Shown here piece after piece: positions 10,371 to 22,336 of a stretch of DNA of 64,000 nucleotides. The notes below the pieces were generated by a model. It did not search any database. It was given only the letters and a program-made list of their open reading frames with translations, and was not told where the DNA came from. The position numbers were made by a program, and so were the translations under genes. Within the stretch, counting starts at the first letter, position 1, and the number at the start of each line of letters is the position of its first letter. The DNA comes from Tanypteryx hageni (lineage: Eukaryota; Arthropoda; Insecta; Odonata; Petaluridae): contig CM054114.1 of assembly GCA_028673005.1 (NCBI GenBank), positions 127,563,307-127,627,306 of the forward strand. Direction: 5' to 3'.

Positions 10371-11036
10371 TATTGTGATCTCACTAGCTGGGGGACGATA
10401 AAAACAACCCACAAAAACTCTATTTTTAACATATCGTTTGCAGGGGCCAATACAGACTTCAGTCCACACTATCTCACAATTTGTTTCCAAGTCCATACGG
10501 CGCTTAGCCGGCAAACTGGACTTAATTCCAAGTAGCACTCCACCACCCTTAGAGGTGCGGTCTCTCCTGAAAATCTGATGGGTGCGAGAAAAAGACAGTT
10601 CACTATCACTAATATTGGGAGACAGCCACGTCTCCGTAAGAGAGATAATGTCAAATTGCGATAACTCGAGTAAGTTAGAGTCACAAATCGAGAGTTTGTT
10701 TTTTATGCTTCTCACATTTTGGTAGTATGCATTAAGAACAGCACTACTGTTGGGGCCCGGGTTTAAGCTAACGTCTCCCGATAAAAGAATCGCTAACAGA
10801 AAGACGACTCCGGCGGGAGAACGGGCACTTGAGCGGACCGGTGAGGGGACGCGGGAAAGCCGTTGAGACGGCTGGCTGGGGGCGAAACCGCAAGCAGAAA
10901 AACAAGGAAACACAAAACTTCTCCTACTGCACAACAGCACGTAAGTATCACAATCTCTGAGCACACTGAGGTTTATCACAACCTCAGAAGAAGAATAGGC
11001 CAAAAAAGCAGCTGAAAATCGAAGATGTATCACCAA
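10326..11036 (-). pseudogene. Leader and endonuclease N-terminal half of the LINE
   Basis: Residues 1-85 form a leader that ends in a hydrophobic stretch (VVFLLAILL). Residues 87-95 read GDVSLNPGP, a 2A-like motif. The endonuclease begins with AYYQNVRSIKNKL, where the N contacts metal or DNA. It continues with LTETWL, where the E is the catalytic glutamate, then GGGVLLGIK and GCFYRPPAS. After YRPPAS the sequence departs into the inserted repeat and stops at 10326. In related elements this continues directly into the GD.N block that here lies in the next frame. The ATG at 11036 is the first in frame but need not be the native start. Confidence 0.85.
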
Positions 11037-11489
11037 AACAAGAGCACAAACAGAGAGCCAAAAACACGCGAGTTCATGGTGGCGGCCATCTTCATATACA
11101 TATTTTGTAGGGGGAATAATTTTGCTTTTATGTTGAAATTGGACATGTAGCTATTTTAAGTGTATTTCGCTTTATGGATAAATGATATGGTTGCTTGTCT
11201 TTTGATGAATAATTTAAGTAGATCTATACCATTAAAAAACATCCACCAGGCTCCATTTCATCAAGTTCTAACTGTTATATTTTATGCCAGATGGCGCTCT
11301 TCTTATTTAGTATGCCTATAATATTTACAATAAATCAACTGTTCTGTGGCTGGAGTATTAATAATCCATTCGCATAAATTATTGATATTTGTAATGCTGG
11401 CATACATAATAATTAGAGATGACAAAGATATAATCAGTACAGAATTTAAAATGCATTTCAAATACAAATAAACAGCGCAGTAGTCATTG

Positions 11490-12340
11490 CAAAAACCTTC
11501 TCATATACCTATATACGTTTGGAAGACTGCGTACGCTTATAAATGAAAAACGCTTATAAATCAAAGTTAACCGTAGTTTAGCGTATATTTTAATGCCACT
11601 GATCGATATTTAGCAACGTGTTAGGACATATGGGTTAGTTAGTATTATTTGTGACATTAAACTGTACGATTGGATGGATTTTAATCAAAATCCTTATAGC
11701 CTTTATTGAGTTATTCGTATTTTGTTAAAAAATATCCTAGAATAAATTACCCTTAATTGTTGCGCAATAGTGTTTATATCTTCAGTGTGTCTATTATGAA
11801 TAATATTATATACAAATATGAGATATAATTCGATTTATTTTAACCGTCTCGGCTATAATAAGGTTTAGAGTGGAACGCGGCGTAGGCTTAGGGCTTGGGT
11901 AAGGTAGCTTGGCGCGTACATTTAAATGCCACTGGACGCCATATAATAATTTTAAGAGATATATGGCTTACGTAGTATTATTGTTGACATCAGGCTCCAC
12001 AATCGGATTGATTTTAATCAAATTCTCTGGAGCCATTTTTGAGCAAATAAATTTTATCTAAATATCGGCAAGAATAAACTACCCTTTATTTTTGTGCAAT
12101 ATCATTTTTATAAAAAAGGGTCTGCAAAAATCATGTATAGCACAAATACGAGATATTATTCGATTTTATTTAGGCGTTTTGGCCCTAGAACAGCGAACAG
12201 ACAGACAGACTGACAGGCAGACGGCATAACAAAAACCACTTTTATGGACTCAGGGACACCTAAAACGTGTATTTCCATCAAAATATCGAAATCAAATTTT
12301 TTCACGAATACAATAATTTCTCAATATACTACGTATATGA
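11490..12340 (-). repeat. Diverged tandem pair plus dispersed repeat family Y, copy 3
   Basis: Two related blocks of about 270-300 bases run at roughly 11580-11870 and 11925-12190. Both contain ttaatgccactg, a gattttaatcaaa block, aataaa.tacccttaat and tacgagatat.attcgat-type segments. The second leads into cagacagacagactgacag and the reversed family Y core (gtgtatttccatcaaa, atactacgtatatgag) up to 12340. No protein is visible. It appears to be a family Y element whose distal part is duplicated. Confidence 0.7.
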
Positions 12341-14466
12341 GAATGTAAAATACTATAGCCACATTTATCCAATAAATGGAAGAAGATAATTTGCCTACCG
12401 TAAGATAAAACCAACAAGGAAATCGGCGGTTTTTATCCCGAGTCTTTTTCTCTCCTGCAGTCCTTAAAAAACCTCTCTTTTTAGGCCACGTCCCGCAATG
12501 GCGAATAACCCCGAGTGTCAGCACACGCAAGGAAGGTGGTTGGCTCTCTCATTCGAGCGCAGAAAATACTTCTGCATCTACGCTATTTCTCCCTGTGCCT
12601 CTCTATCTCTCGTCCACTTCTTTTTTCGAGGATTTCATATCTCTCTCCCTCTTATTCTTCCGCCATTCCGGAATATAAGCTCGTCCTCAAGAAAAAATGG
12701 CTCTTCTTTTTTTAGCCCTTTATTCCAGGAGCGGTTAACGGATGCCGACATTTTCAACCAATGGGACGCATCCAAGAGTCATTTGCACTGCACCATCCCT
12801 CCTATACGCTCCATCTACCGAGAGAGATGTTTGTTCTTTACGCTCTTCGAGGCTCTCCTGTTCTTTTCTTTATTCTGTCGTCTGTATACATTTTTCGGCG
12901 GAAAAAAAAACTTTTATAAATTGCGGAAGCGGAAAAAAGTTGAAATTTGTAGAGATGAGCCGAGTTATATTGAGCGCAATATTAAGTGAAGAAATATCTT
13001 GAATTTTTTATCTTGATGAATATCTTGCATAATTTGAAAAATAGGTTGAATAGTTCATACTACTACTACATACTACTTGAGTTTACGCGATTCGCAATAA
13101 ATAACACAAGATTCATCATAAAAAATCATGTTAATTAAATTATTTTATGTTGGAGGTTCAACAAACTTATGGGCGACGCTTATATAACAAAAAACCTCTC
13201 ATTCGTCATTTATCATAGGAAAATTTAGAATTTCTAATTGTAAGATGGAATCATTCGATATCGTCGATGTTTCAGTATAAGAAACTTTTCGTCACTCCCT
13301 TTGATCTACGCAACAGATCCTAAACCTTTTCTTGTTGGCATCAAAAGATAAGCAAAATACAAAAATATTTGCTGAATCGCAGAATGTGGCAAAGAAGCTC
13401 TTTGTAATAAATACTTTCCTGTAACTCTAATACATATATTTTCCGTGCGATAGCAGAACGGAAAGGTAAATATTAAAGGAATAGTCATGCTGTTTATCAC
13501 ATGAGTTGGTATAAGCTGAAAAGTTTCTACCAATTAATGTTTTAATACTTTGATCTTGGTCAATTGGATCCTACAAAAACATGACGATGATTCAGCTATT
13601 GAACACTATAAAACTAAATTTCAACTTGAATAATGCACAATTTTATATATATTATATATTTTATGCTATCAAAAAATAGTGGAATGAATTAAATGTGCCA
13701 AGTTAATCTCTAATATATACAACACGAACGTCTGATTTCTCGTTTTTATACAATAGGATTGAAGGGTATAAAAGTGAACACTCTGTTAAGCGACCACAGA
13801 TTCTGAAGAATAATAGTAATTTGAGAGGGATTGTGGTTGAATGGAAAGAAAAATGACATTGTCCTTTAGGAATCAGCTCAGAAAAAACTTGGTCGTTAAG
13901 AGGAACTCGCAAAAAGAAATATCTTATATATGCATGTTAAGAAATAAAATAAATTTTCAACAGGATAAACTAGGTTTACATAGTTCCTGATTGTATAAAG
14001 CAATTTTAAACGCACAAAAATACCTCGTTCCAATAAAAAATCCCTTTAAGACCTCGATGTACTGAACCAAGCAGACCTTCACACTCTCGTGGACTGACCC
14101 GATCCGTACACTTTTTTTCGCGCTTTTAAGGATGTTTTTTTCTGCTTCATATAAATTGGAAGCCTTACTTTTCCTTTCTCACCGCCTTTCCCTTTATCCC
14201 TTCTTATCATGCTTGCTCCATCTCACTCTCCCCTCCAACTGGCAGTCTTCACTCAACCTCTATCTTCCCTCTCCACATGACTAAACCCTCTTGCATGTGT
14301 GTGAGTTAAGGAATTGTTGGGTGCGCATGTGTGTTTTCGAGGTCTTCCCCGCTTTTCCTCCACAGTAACACAGTCACCAACACACATAAAACCACAAGCA
14401 CCTAAAACGCGAGCACACACACACACGCACTAGCTCTCACGCAGAATATCTCCGCAGCAGCGCCAC
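12341..14466. other. Unannotated stretch; pyrimidine-rich at its start
   Basis: A pyrimidine-rich, slightly GC-richer patch (about 12420-12880) carries overlapping open frames of up to 163 codons. They lack any family motif and look like composition artefacts. The rest is AT-rich. From about 14160 the plus strand becomes C/T-rich, with an AC run at 14415-14428. Confidence 0.55.
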
Positions 14467-14479
14467 TCTCCGCTGCATC

Positions 14480-14827
14480 ACTTCTCTGAGTCCAGCCGAT
14501 TCGCCTTTTTCCTACTCACGATGGGTATCTTAGAGGTAGTGCAATGAATAGCCAGGAAGGGAGGAGAGAAACCCGGTGCCGGCATTTGCCTGCTCTTACG
14601 AAGAACACCAGGGGGGCCAACTGCTTAACGTCCCTTCCGAAGGACGGAGTGTTGATTTGAGCGCGCTCCACATTGGCTCGTCCTCGTCACCTTAGTTCCA
14701 ACACGCACAAATAGGGGGCCGGAGCGTCCTCGGAAAAAATCCTCATAAGGATTCGAACCGGGTGTCGCTTTTTTAGCAGATCGTACGGTGGGGCCAACAC
14801 TATAACCACTACACCACCGGCTCCCCT
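14480..14827 (-). mobile_element. tRNA-derived SINE, full length, with target duplication (copy S1)
   Basis: Sense is the minus strand. The tRNA-related head has an A box (GGTGTAGTGGTTATAG) and a perfect B box (GGTTCGAATCC). It is followed by a body with the hairpin block TCCTTCGGAAGGGACG, GTTGGCCCCC and AAATGCCGGCACCGGGTTT. The end is CGAATCGGCTGG plus a short tail. The flanking direct repeats are tctccgctgcatc (14467-14479) and tctccgcttcatc (14828-14840), 12 of 13 identical, as expected from LINE-driven insertion. Head, body and 3' part match copy S2 at 20390-20707. Confidence 0.9.
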
Positions 14828-14840
14828 TCTCCGCTTCATC

Positions 14841-15969
14841 TCGCCCTTAATGGCACCTTGCTCACAAAGCACGCACCGACTCGAGCATTTTTTATCCCCT
14901 TTTTTGCCTTCTTCTTCCCTTTCCTCCAAAAATCTTTCCATCTTTCCTCCATATAGTTCTTCTTTTCGCTCCTTTCATCTCCCCTTCCCATTTGTGTACG
15001 CTTCTCGTCACTCTCCCCTCCACCCGCAGTCAAAGTTCTCCCACCACCATTCTTTCTTTCCTCGCTCTCCAACAACCCTTCCAACCAGTTCCTCCCCATC
15101 CACTTTTCTCGCCATTTATCCCTCTACGATTCCTTTTCTGTGCGGAGTACTCGTCTTTTTGCCGCGTTACACATTACGCAGTATAACACTGGATATAGGC
15201 ATTTCAAACTGGTTTTGCTGTTCATATCAAAGTAGGGGACGAAAATGGCATAGGAATGCCTAAGATCAACCAACCAGGGCTGCCATATTACCGGAAATGA
15301 AATTTTAAGTGCTTCTAGATCCTACAAAAAATAACGTTTAATTTATAGAAAAATTAGAATAACAGTCTATGCCTATGCTATGTCGCAATATAGGAACTGC
15401 TATCTTAGTGGTGACAAAATGAAACTTTTAACTTAATTAGAGAATCGCGCCAAATATATGATTTGCTTCTAGTATCCATACTTGTGTCTCTACCTCTTAA
15501 ATATATCTCTACCTATTTATCTCCTCTTATCACCGGATCGCTTCTTCTCCCGCTTCCTAATCAGTATGTATGCCTTTACTCTTCTCTCTCACTGGGTTTG
15601 ATGAAAGAAAAAACTGTCTAGTCTCAATCTCAACCTAATAAAAACTGTTATCTATCTAACACTTATTCTATCCTTATTCATATCCCTCATGTCTTTCTTT
15701 TATCAATTAAATTTCTTCTCTTGCACTCACCCGCTAGATATACCATTTTCTTTCTCCATCTGTTTTCTCTCTCTTTCATTGCAAACGTACGTACATGTAT
15801 TCTTTCTTAACCATCCTTTCCTCCAATATCTTCTCTCATTATAGCCTCTAACTTTGTTGACACATTCCCCACTCTGTGTTAGATATTATTGATAATCTCA
15901 TCTCCCCCTTAGGCCTCTAATTATTCTATTATCTCAACAACGAAGACATTCTTTCCTCATTAGATTGGT
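14841..15969. other. Pyrimidine-rich intergenic stretch
   Basis: The plus strand is C/T-rich at 14841-15150 and again at about 15480-15960. Open frames here are serine- and proline-rich translations of that bias. No gene or element ends were recognised. Confidence 0.6.
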
Positions 15970-16200
15970 GATTTATTTATTTAATCAAGTCTAAAAACAG
16001 CACACGCCCTATTAAAATGGACACATAACGAATAATATAACAAAAATAACAGACATAGAGAGAAGATGAAAATATACTTTTAGAACATTCGAGATCGTGG
16101 AACGACCAACGAATAGGAACACGGACAGTAAGAAGAATCTCCTTCGAAGTGGGAACAAAAAAATCATTAAACACCGTATTCCTGCTTTCCATGGTGTACA
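15970..16200 (-). mobile_element. 3' end of a CR1-group LINE, strongly 5'-truncated
   Basis: In minus-strand sense the last 90 bases parallel the 3' UTR of the LINE at 22337-24381. Shared blocks are GTTATGTGTCCA, TGTGCTGTTTTT and a final AAATAAATAAAT tail. Upstream a short stretch reads NDFFVPTSKEILLTVRVPIR, plausibly the C-terminal end of the polymerase (compare RVPARSTRLNELFHCP in the other copy). The 5' breakpoint near 16200 is uncertain. Confidence 0.75.
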
Positions 16201-17280
16201 TTTATGAAGCCAATATTATTTATTATGCTCATTCCTTTCAATGTCTACTTCGCCCTCTTAGGTTTTATTATCGAGTAGGTGTTCCAATGTATATTAACTT
16301 CAATCGATTACTTTCCATCCTGTTCCAGCTTGGGATTTTCGAGAATTAGGGCGATGGACTTACAGTTTCTTTTCTAAATTCCTTCGCAAATACTTTTGCC
16401 TCCCTCACTCTCCCTTTCTCCACTACTCCTTCTCTTCTAAGCATTTTCCATGTTTCCCTAACACAAACCCCCTCCTTTTCAACCGACCCAGCTTCTTCAT
16501 CTCCTTCTACCCTCTTCTCTCCCCCTCTGTCTCTCCTTATACCTCTCTTCCTCTCAATGCGCCCGCGACTTTCTTCTCAGGCACTCCGCCTTGCATACCC
16601 CTTTTCCATCCCTCTCAAAACATTTCTTATACTCGCGTCGTCCCATCGCCATCGTCCCTTCCTCCTCCTGCTATCCTCCATTTTCAAGCAAGCTTCTTCT
16701 TTCATTATCCCCTCTAGAGACATTGCAAGACGTCCAGGGCAACGAGGGGAAAAGGCGGAGAAATATGCGGAGCGGAGAGGGAGAGAGGAAAAAAGAGTAA
16801 CGCATTCAGTTTATTTATCTGTTCGAGTTTTATTACGCGATCTTTTTTCTCTTTCTCCTTAAACTGACGTCTCAAAAGGATCTTTCCTTCTCTCTCTCTT
16901 TCCACGTTTTTCTTTCGCGATATCCTTACTTCTATTTTTTTCTTCTTTTTCACTCTTGAGACGACGACGTCTACTCTCGGGAAAAGATTCGCTTTTTCCA
17001 TGAAATGCGTTTCTCGGTTGTTTTTTTTGTTTTTTACTATCGTCCTTTGTCGGATAGAGAGAGAGAGAAAGAGACCCAACTGAGGCGTTTAATTTTTGAA
17101 AATATGGGCATTTATTTCGCTCGCGGATGGGTTTCTCCCGAGGTCCTTAAATGGTTCCTTGAGGAGTCGTTAGAGTGAGTACGATTACGAATACGTAAGA
17201 TTGACGTTTTGCTCACGTACGGAAAATAAGTTGAAATACGCGTTTAAAATCGCGGAGTTTTTATTGTTCGCGTTATATGT

Positions 17281-17283
<3 letters not shown>

Positions 17284-17323
<40 letters not shown>
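17284..17323. repeat. TA microsatellite
   Basis: An uninterrupted run of about 20 TA units. Confidence 0.98.
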
Positions 17324-17325
<2 letters not shown>

Positions 17326-18081
17326 ATACGTAAAATATATTTCTTCCTTCCCTTTTTCTTCTCTAGGACAAATATAAACACCGTTTTTGCAAAATGCGTC
17401 GCCGTTAACGCAATTCCTTAGCCTGGATGTCAAAGAAACGATTTTGTTTCCATTTTATAATTCAATCAACGGTAGTAAGTGCAAGTGAATATTTTAGTTG
17501 GAAATTTTCAAAGGAACTGGAGTGTTTACGCTAATAATAAAACTATTGAGGGAAGTTTTATTTTTAAAAGATTAAAAAACAAAGAAATACTCGAGAGAAC
17601 TTCAACAAATAAACAAGATTCTTGCATAAAAAATAAGGCTCCATCTTCCGTAGCCCATACCTTTAGGTAAAGATATCATTAGGCTTGGTAGGATTCAATT
17701 TAAATCGAAAAACGTCGACTTTTTAAAAATTTCAAACTCGACGAAAAGAAATTTGTCGATAATCGTCGATTTTCCAACAAGATGGAAAAGTATACTTCTA
17801 AAAATCTATTTTATTCTGAATTATAATCTTAAAGTCGTTCCAGTTTAACTTTTTCGCAATATTATTTCCTACCTACGATTTCGTTCCTTTTCTGGGCTTG
17901 CGTTTACAGTATGACAGAAAAGCTCAAGCTTGTACTCTGAAGGAACACGTAACCGCAAGGTCCTAGGGTAGTTCTGAGAACAGGTGTTTATTCACCCTTT
18001 TCAGGATATGCCCTGCTGAGAGTTCCTCGAGCACTGTTAAGCGAGGTTTGGAAGAAAGGATCTTCGGTGGTCGTTTGATAA

Positions 18082-18086
<5 letters not shown>

Positions 18087-18138
<52 letters not shown>

Positions 18139-18176
18139 CATACATACATATATACGCACATACACACACACACACA
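18087..18176. repeat. Compound TA / CATA / CA microsatellite
   Basis: A TA run at 18087-18134 is followed by catacataca units and then by a CA run ending near 18176. Confidence 0.97.
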
Positions 18177-18779
18177 TATGCCGAGTCATTTTTGGTCGTT
18201 CTCAAGCAAAGTAATAAATAATATAAGAAATTAAAAAAAAATTATATAAGTTAAAAATTAAAGCTTTTCATCGTAAAAACTAATAATAAAGATTCCTAGC
18301 CTCCAAGGGCGGATTGATGCAAGTACCAAACAAAATAAAAAACGGGCCAAATGTGGTTTGAGCGCAGTTATCCCTCTGCTCTTATAGCAGGGCCCCACCA
18401 TTAAGGGGTGTGCACCCAGCCCCATAAATGATCAAACCGCTGGATGTTCAAAAAATGAATATTTTGTAAAAATTACTATCGTATGTCATTACAAATACCA
18501 ATTTGATTTGTTTAATTAACGTTTATTAAAAGTTTTTTGTGTATATCATTTTTTAAAAATAGATCTCGGCTGGGTAACTGTAAGAAAAATAGAGCTAATG
18601 AAGACACAGGGGAAAATATAAGTGGCATTCCGTTTAACTGGCTGCAAACAGTGCCTCCGCTTGCAGTCCCAACGTCTTCCTCCCAGTGGTAACCGGTTCC
18701 CCAGCCGTACCCATATACTGACCAATCCGTATTTGATGTCTTTTAACGGTGCTAACATTCCATAATCCGAAGGGGCGCC

Positions 18780-19980
18780 CAATTTCTTTATTCCTTCTAT
18801 GCCTTCCCCTTCCCCTCAACTGGAAGAGTTATTAAAGGAATTTCTTAAACGAGGAATATTGTCTCAGGCAAAAGTTACGTGTACATTTCGTATAAGGGCA
18901 ATCCCTAAATCAGACGAGACTTATCGCCTTATACATGATCTGTCACAGTGCACTGAATAATATCGGAAACCGACCCTTTCGTTACGAGATGCTTCTAAGG
19001 CCATGATGTTAATTCTTCATGCTGCTTGGTTAGCCAAACTTGACCTTAGCGATGCCTTCTATCAGATTCCCATAGCACAGGAGCATCATAAGTTTTATGG
19101 GATTCTATTTAAGGGAAAAAGGTAAAGGTTTCATAGACACCCGATGGGGCATGCGTTGGCCCCTGCCACTATGCAAAGATGGGCCCGCTCAGTGGCGCGC
19201 GAAATAAAACTATTATTTGACACGGTAATGATAGCCTATTTAGACGACTGGTTGCTTGTTCATCCACGGTTATCAATAGCTTTGGTATGTCAAATTTTTA
19301 AATTTATAGAGGATGACTTAGGCATTACATTAAATAAAACCAAATACCTACTAGTACCAGTGCAGCGAATTAAATATATAGGTGTGGAAATAGATACGAA
19401 GCTTTCACAGTTATGGCTTACCCCTGGGTTCCTGGTTAAGCTGCATCACGCAATACATGTATTTCCCAGAATTCGGTCGATAGACTTGCCGAAAGTTGCA
19501 GGCTACATGTCATGGGTGTGCTATATGCTGGTGCTACCCCTAGTGCTAGTGTCAGATGTTTACAAAAGAGACAACTACATGTTGCAAGACTGCTGGGACC
19601 TTGAAGTCTTTCGGAAGAAAAGAAGCTTTGCGGCAACAACAAAGGAATTTCATGTGTTCGCGGATGTGACCCCTAGGCACTTAGCGCGGGTTATATCAGA
19701 GAAATAGCTGACGGAGATTTTACCGTTACAAGAGGAGCTGCCGATCTATTTAGCGGAGCCCAGGAACACTTGCCACCTGATAGAACTTTGACTGTGTTTA
19801 CTGATAATTTATCAGTTGTGTATGCCCTAAAGAAAGGGCGGGGTATTTTGTTTAACAATAACTTGTGTAAAGAATTGTATTTTGCAATCATAAAGAATAT
19901 TTCACAGGTTGTGGCATAGGCGTACGTCTTGACGTCCCTCAATCTCGACGATCGTCCTTCTCGGATTGTACTCTCTAGTA
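18780..19980 (+). pseudogene. DIRS-like reverse transcriptase / RNase H, decayed (copy 1)
   Basis: The translation carries LEELLKEFLKRGILSQ, AIPKSDETYRLIHDLS, AKLDLSDAFYQIPI, PMGHALAPATMQRWAR, and AYLDDWLLVHP with the two catalytic aspartates at about 19237-19251. RNase H-like blocks follow (HVFADVTP and, in another frame, TVFTDNLSVVYALKKGRG). YLDDWLL with a TDN..VV RNase H segment is typical of DIRS-type retrotransposons, so that is my best assignment. No tyrosine recombinase was found. The copy contains at least one stop (near 18957) and frameshifts (near 19130 and 19705). Its 3' part is cut at 19980 by the hAT and resumes for only about a dozen bases beyond 25497. An inverted, internally deleted relative lies at 25506-26004. 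Confidence 0.78.
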
Positions 19981-20389
19981 CAGAGGTCGGCAACGCGGTG
20001 ACCCCGGGGGCCATGGCGCCCGCAAGACATTTGTGTGTCGCCCGCAAAACAAAAAGAGAACTCAAGTAAAACAATTACGAAAAACTCTCAGAAGACCAAT
20101 AAGTTGCGGAACAAGATGAAGAATAGAACTTTGTAACCAACATCTTAATCTTAGATCACACCGAGCCGAATCGTATGTCTGTCACAAAATAACATCGTCA
20201 AAGTCAGGACTTATAAGCGAACAGAATGGGGACGTACATTGTTGGATAAAGACATTGTTGTCATTAACAGAGTTCTTTTCATAATGACTCCTCCGTTACC
20301 CCTCTCTTGTTTATTCACGTCCATTTCCCTTCTCCCTGCCCTGCCCTAATATAAATACATCCTTCATAGCGTTTTTCGGAGATAACTCG

Positions 20390-20707
20390 AGGTGCCGGTG
20401 GTGTAGTGGTTAGGACGCTGGCTGCTACTCGCCTGCTGCTTGAAAAGGCAGCGGGCAAGAATCCTGCGCAAGTAGGATTTTTCCAAGTTCGCCCGGCCCC
20501 CTGTTTGTGTGGTTGGAGGAGACCGCGCAAATTCAGCTGTTCCGTCCTTCGGAAGGGACGCTAAGCTGTTGGCCCCCCTGTTGTTCTTCGTAAGAGCAGG
20601 CAAATGCCGGCACCGGGTTTCCATCCTCCCTTCCCTGCCTATTCATTGCACTACCTCTGAGATACCCACTGTGCGTAGGACAAAGGCGAATCGGCTGGGC
20701 ATTCAAA
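20390..20707 (+). mobile_element. tRNA-derived SINE inside the hAT (copy S2)
   Basis: The head is GGTGCCGGTGGTGTAGTGGT with a degenerate B box. The body has TCCTTCGGAAGGGACGCTAAG, shortened here in the quote to its core, and AAATGCCGGCACCGGGTTT. The 3' part is the same as copy S1. It is bounded by ttcggagataactcg (20375-20389) and ttcggagattactcg (20708-20722), 14 of 15 identical. This shows a retroposed insertion into the hAT after the hAT was present. Confidence 0.9.
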
Positions 20708-21023
20708 TTCGGAGATTACTCGCCGAGAGCAGGAGAAGCCGTTATCGTGTTTGTGTGATTGCCGTGCCTGTGCTGACAATTGATACAAACGTTCTCGTAC
20801 GAACTGTACCAAAAGATAGGGAATTCTCCGCCTCTAGTTTATGCTAGGTGAAGGAGTCCTGTCGCCTTCAATCGCTATTACGGGTGCAAGGCTAACTGAG
20901 ATCCTTGTTCTCAACCCGTCGTGTACTATAGCTCCGTTAGCCGGTTCAGGCTATTTGGAGGTAGGCGCTCGATACGGGAAAACTATTTCCCTATGTCGCG
21001 TGAAACTCCCAAGTTCTTGTCAC

Positions 21024-21173
21024 AAGTCGTTGGTTTCGGAGTTCGGTCCTCCGTCTTGTAGCATAACTTGTCTCAAGTCATTGTTGAAAGTCGTTGGTTT
21101 CGGAGTTTTGTCCTCCGTCTTGTAGCATAACTTGTCTCAAGTCATTGTTGAAAGTCGTTGGTTTCGGAGTTCC
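21024..21173. repeat. 64-bp tandem repeat, about 2.3 copies
   Basis: Units start at 21024, 21088 and 21152 with aagtcgttggtttcggagtt. The first two contain tcctccgtcttgtagcataa. It lies just upstream of the hAT transposase frame, inside the element. Subterminal repeats of hAT elements can bind transposase, but nothing here proves that role. Confidence 0.93.
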
Positions 21174-21339
21174 TCTCTTCGCTTAAGATACAAAGTACAG
21201 GGTTTGGGAGATTTTTCTTCGTCTCTTACAATATCAGCCAGTGATAGCTCATTTCCTTCTTCATTGGTTAAATATAAATCATTTTAAATTGACCAACAGT
21301 TCACAATATTTCTGATATTTTCCCGATATTCAGTGGGTT

Positions 21340-22332
21340 GTGTTTATTAATTCATTTGTAGAAAATTTTATCCCCATTATGAGTTATAAGAGGCAAAGGA
21401 TATATTACTTCAATGTTGATTGGGAAGAACAATTCTGTTTTATTGATTTGAAAGGAAAGTGTGTTAGTTTATTGTGCAATGCTTGTGTCGCACTTTCAAA
21501 GAAAAGTAATGTTCAAAGACATTTTAATACGGTTCACAGAAATTTTAATACTAGTTATCCGATAAACTCGGAGATAAGGAATAAGAAAATTTCTGATATG
21601 AAATCTATTTTAACTAAACAGCAGAGCATTTTTACCAGACCAGTGCAGCAATCAAAAAGAGCAACGATTGCATCACTTAAAATTTCGCATTTGTTGGCCA
21701 AGAGGAAAAAGCCTTTTGAAGATGGCGAATTTGTAAAAGAAGCCATGTTAGCGATTGCTGACTCACTTTTCGAAGATTTAAAAAATAAAAATGAAATGAT
21801 CTCAGCAATCAACACGATTCAGTTATCAGCAAGAACAGTTACAAGAAGAATTGAAGTTATTGCAACCAATATGGAGAAAGAGTTGGCATATGATTTAAAA
21901 AATGTATTTTCTTCTCGTTGCAACTGGATGAGTCAACAGACATATCAGACACTTCTCAATTGGTTATGGTTTTTAAGATGGTGTTGAATGATTTTTCAGG
22001 AAAGGAAGAATTTCTAAAAATTCTTCCATTTAAAGGGACGAACAAGAGGTGAAGACATTTTTTCAGCTTTTAAAGAATGTCCAAGAAAATAATATACCAT
22101 AAATGAAGTTGACCGCAATTACTACAGATGGTGAAACTTTGATGACAGGTTGTAAAAATGGATTTATTGCGCTATGTAAAGAAGACCCTCTCTTTCCAAA
22201 ATTTATTTCATATCACTGCGTTATACACCAAGAAATGTTCTTCATTTTCAACGTGTCATGAAGACAATAACAAAAATAATAAATTCCATAAGAGCCATAC
22301 CAATGCAACACCTATTGTTTAAACTGCTTTTA
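21340..22332 (+). pseudogene. hAT transposase, N-terminal part (BED finger, GTF2IRD2/ZBED-like)
   Basis: The open part (to 21987) begins near KRQRIYYFNVDWEEQFCF. It contains a BED-type zinc finger, LCNACVALSKKSNVQRH followed by FNTVH (C-x2-C and H-x4-H). A helical region follows (SHLLAKRKKPFEDGEFVKE). A frameshift near 21920 moves the catalytic block into another frame, where LDESTDISDTSQLV, FKGTNKRGEDIF-type sequence, TAITTDGETLMTG with a TDG aspartate, and SYHCVIHQEMF can be read with further breaks. The protein is then cut by the LINE near 22333. Its continuation lies at 24382-25238. The ATG at 21340 or the one near 21379 could be the original start. It is not functional as it stands. Confidence 0.87.
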
Positions 22333-22336
22333 TAAG

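Larger units (their letters stand above)
7591..11093 (-). mobile_element. CR1/L2-group LINE, nearly full length, inactive
   Basis: This is one non-LTR retrotransposon on the minus strand. Its sense 5' end lies near 11093, beginning around GAAGATGGCCGCC. A short leader is followed by an apurinic-type endonuclease, then a reverse transcriptase, a 3' UTR and an AAAT-type tail at 7591-7623. The sequence LNPGP just before the endonuclease and the single YADD polymerase fit the CR1/L2 group rather than RTE. The reading frame is broken by a short insertion in the endonuclease (10249-10370) and by a frameshift at an A run near 9393. No target duplication was recognised, which is not unusual for this group. 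It resembles the LINE at 22337-24381. Confidence 0.93.
16201..18544. other. Intergenic stretch with pyrimidine-rich DNA and microsatellites
   Basis: The plus strand is C/T-rich from about 16380 to 16720 and purine-rich at 16730-16800. TA microsatellites lie at 17284-17323 and 18087-18134. A GC-richer patch at about 18310-18430 (ggccccacc, gcacccagcccc) has no frame or clear ends. No gene is seen. Confidence 0.55.

Noticed and set aside
12498..12989. 163-codon plus-strand frame
   Set aside because: Pyrimidine-rich low-complexity composition, overlapping frames in other phases and no family motif.
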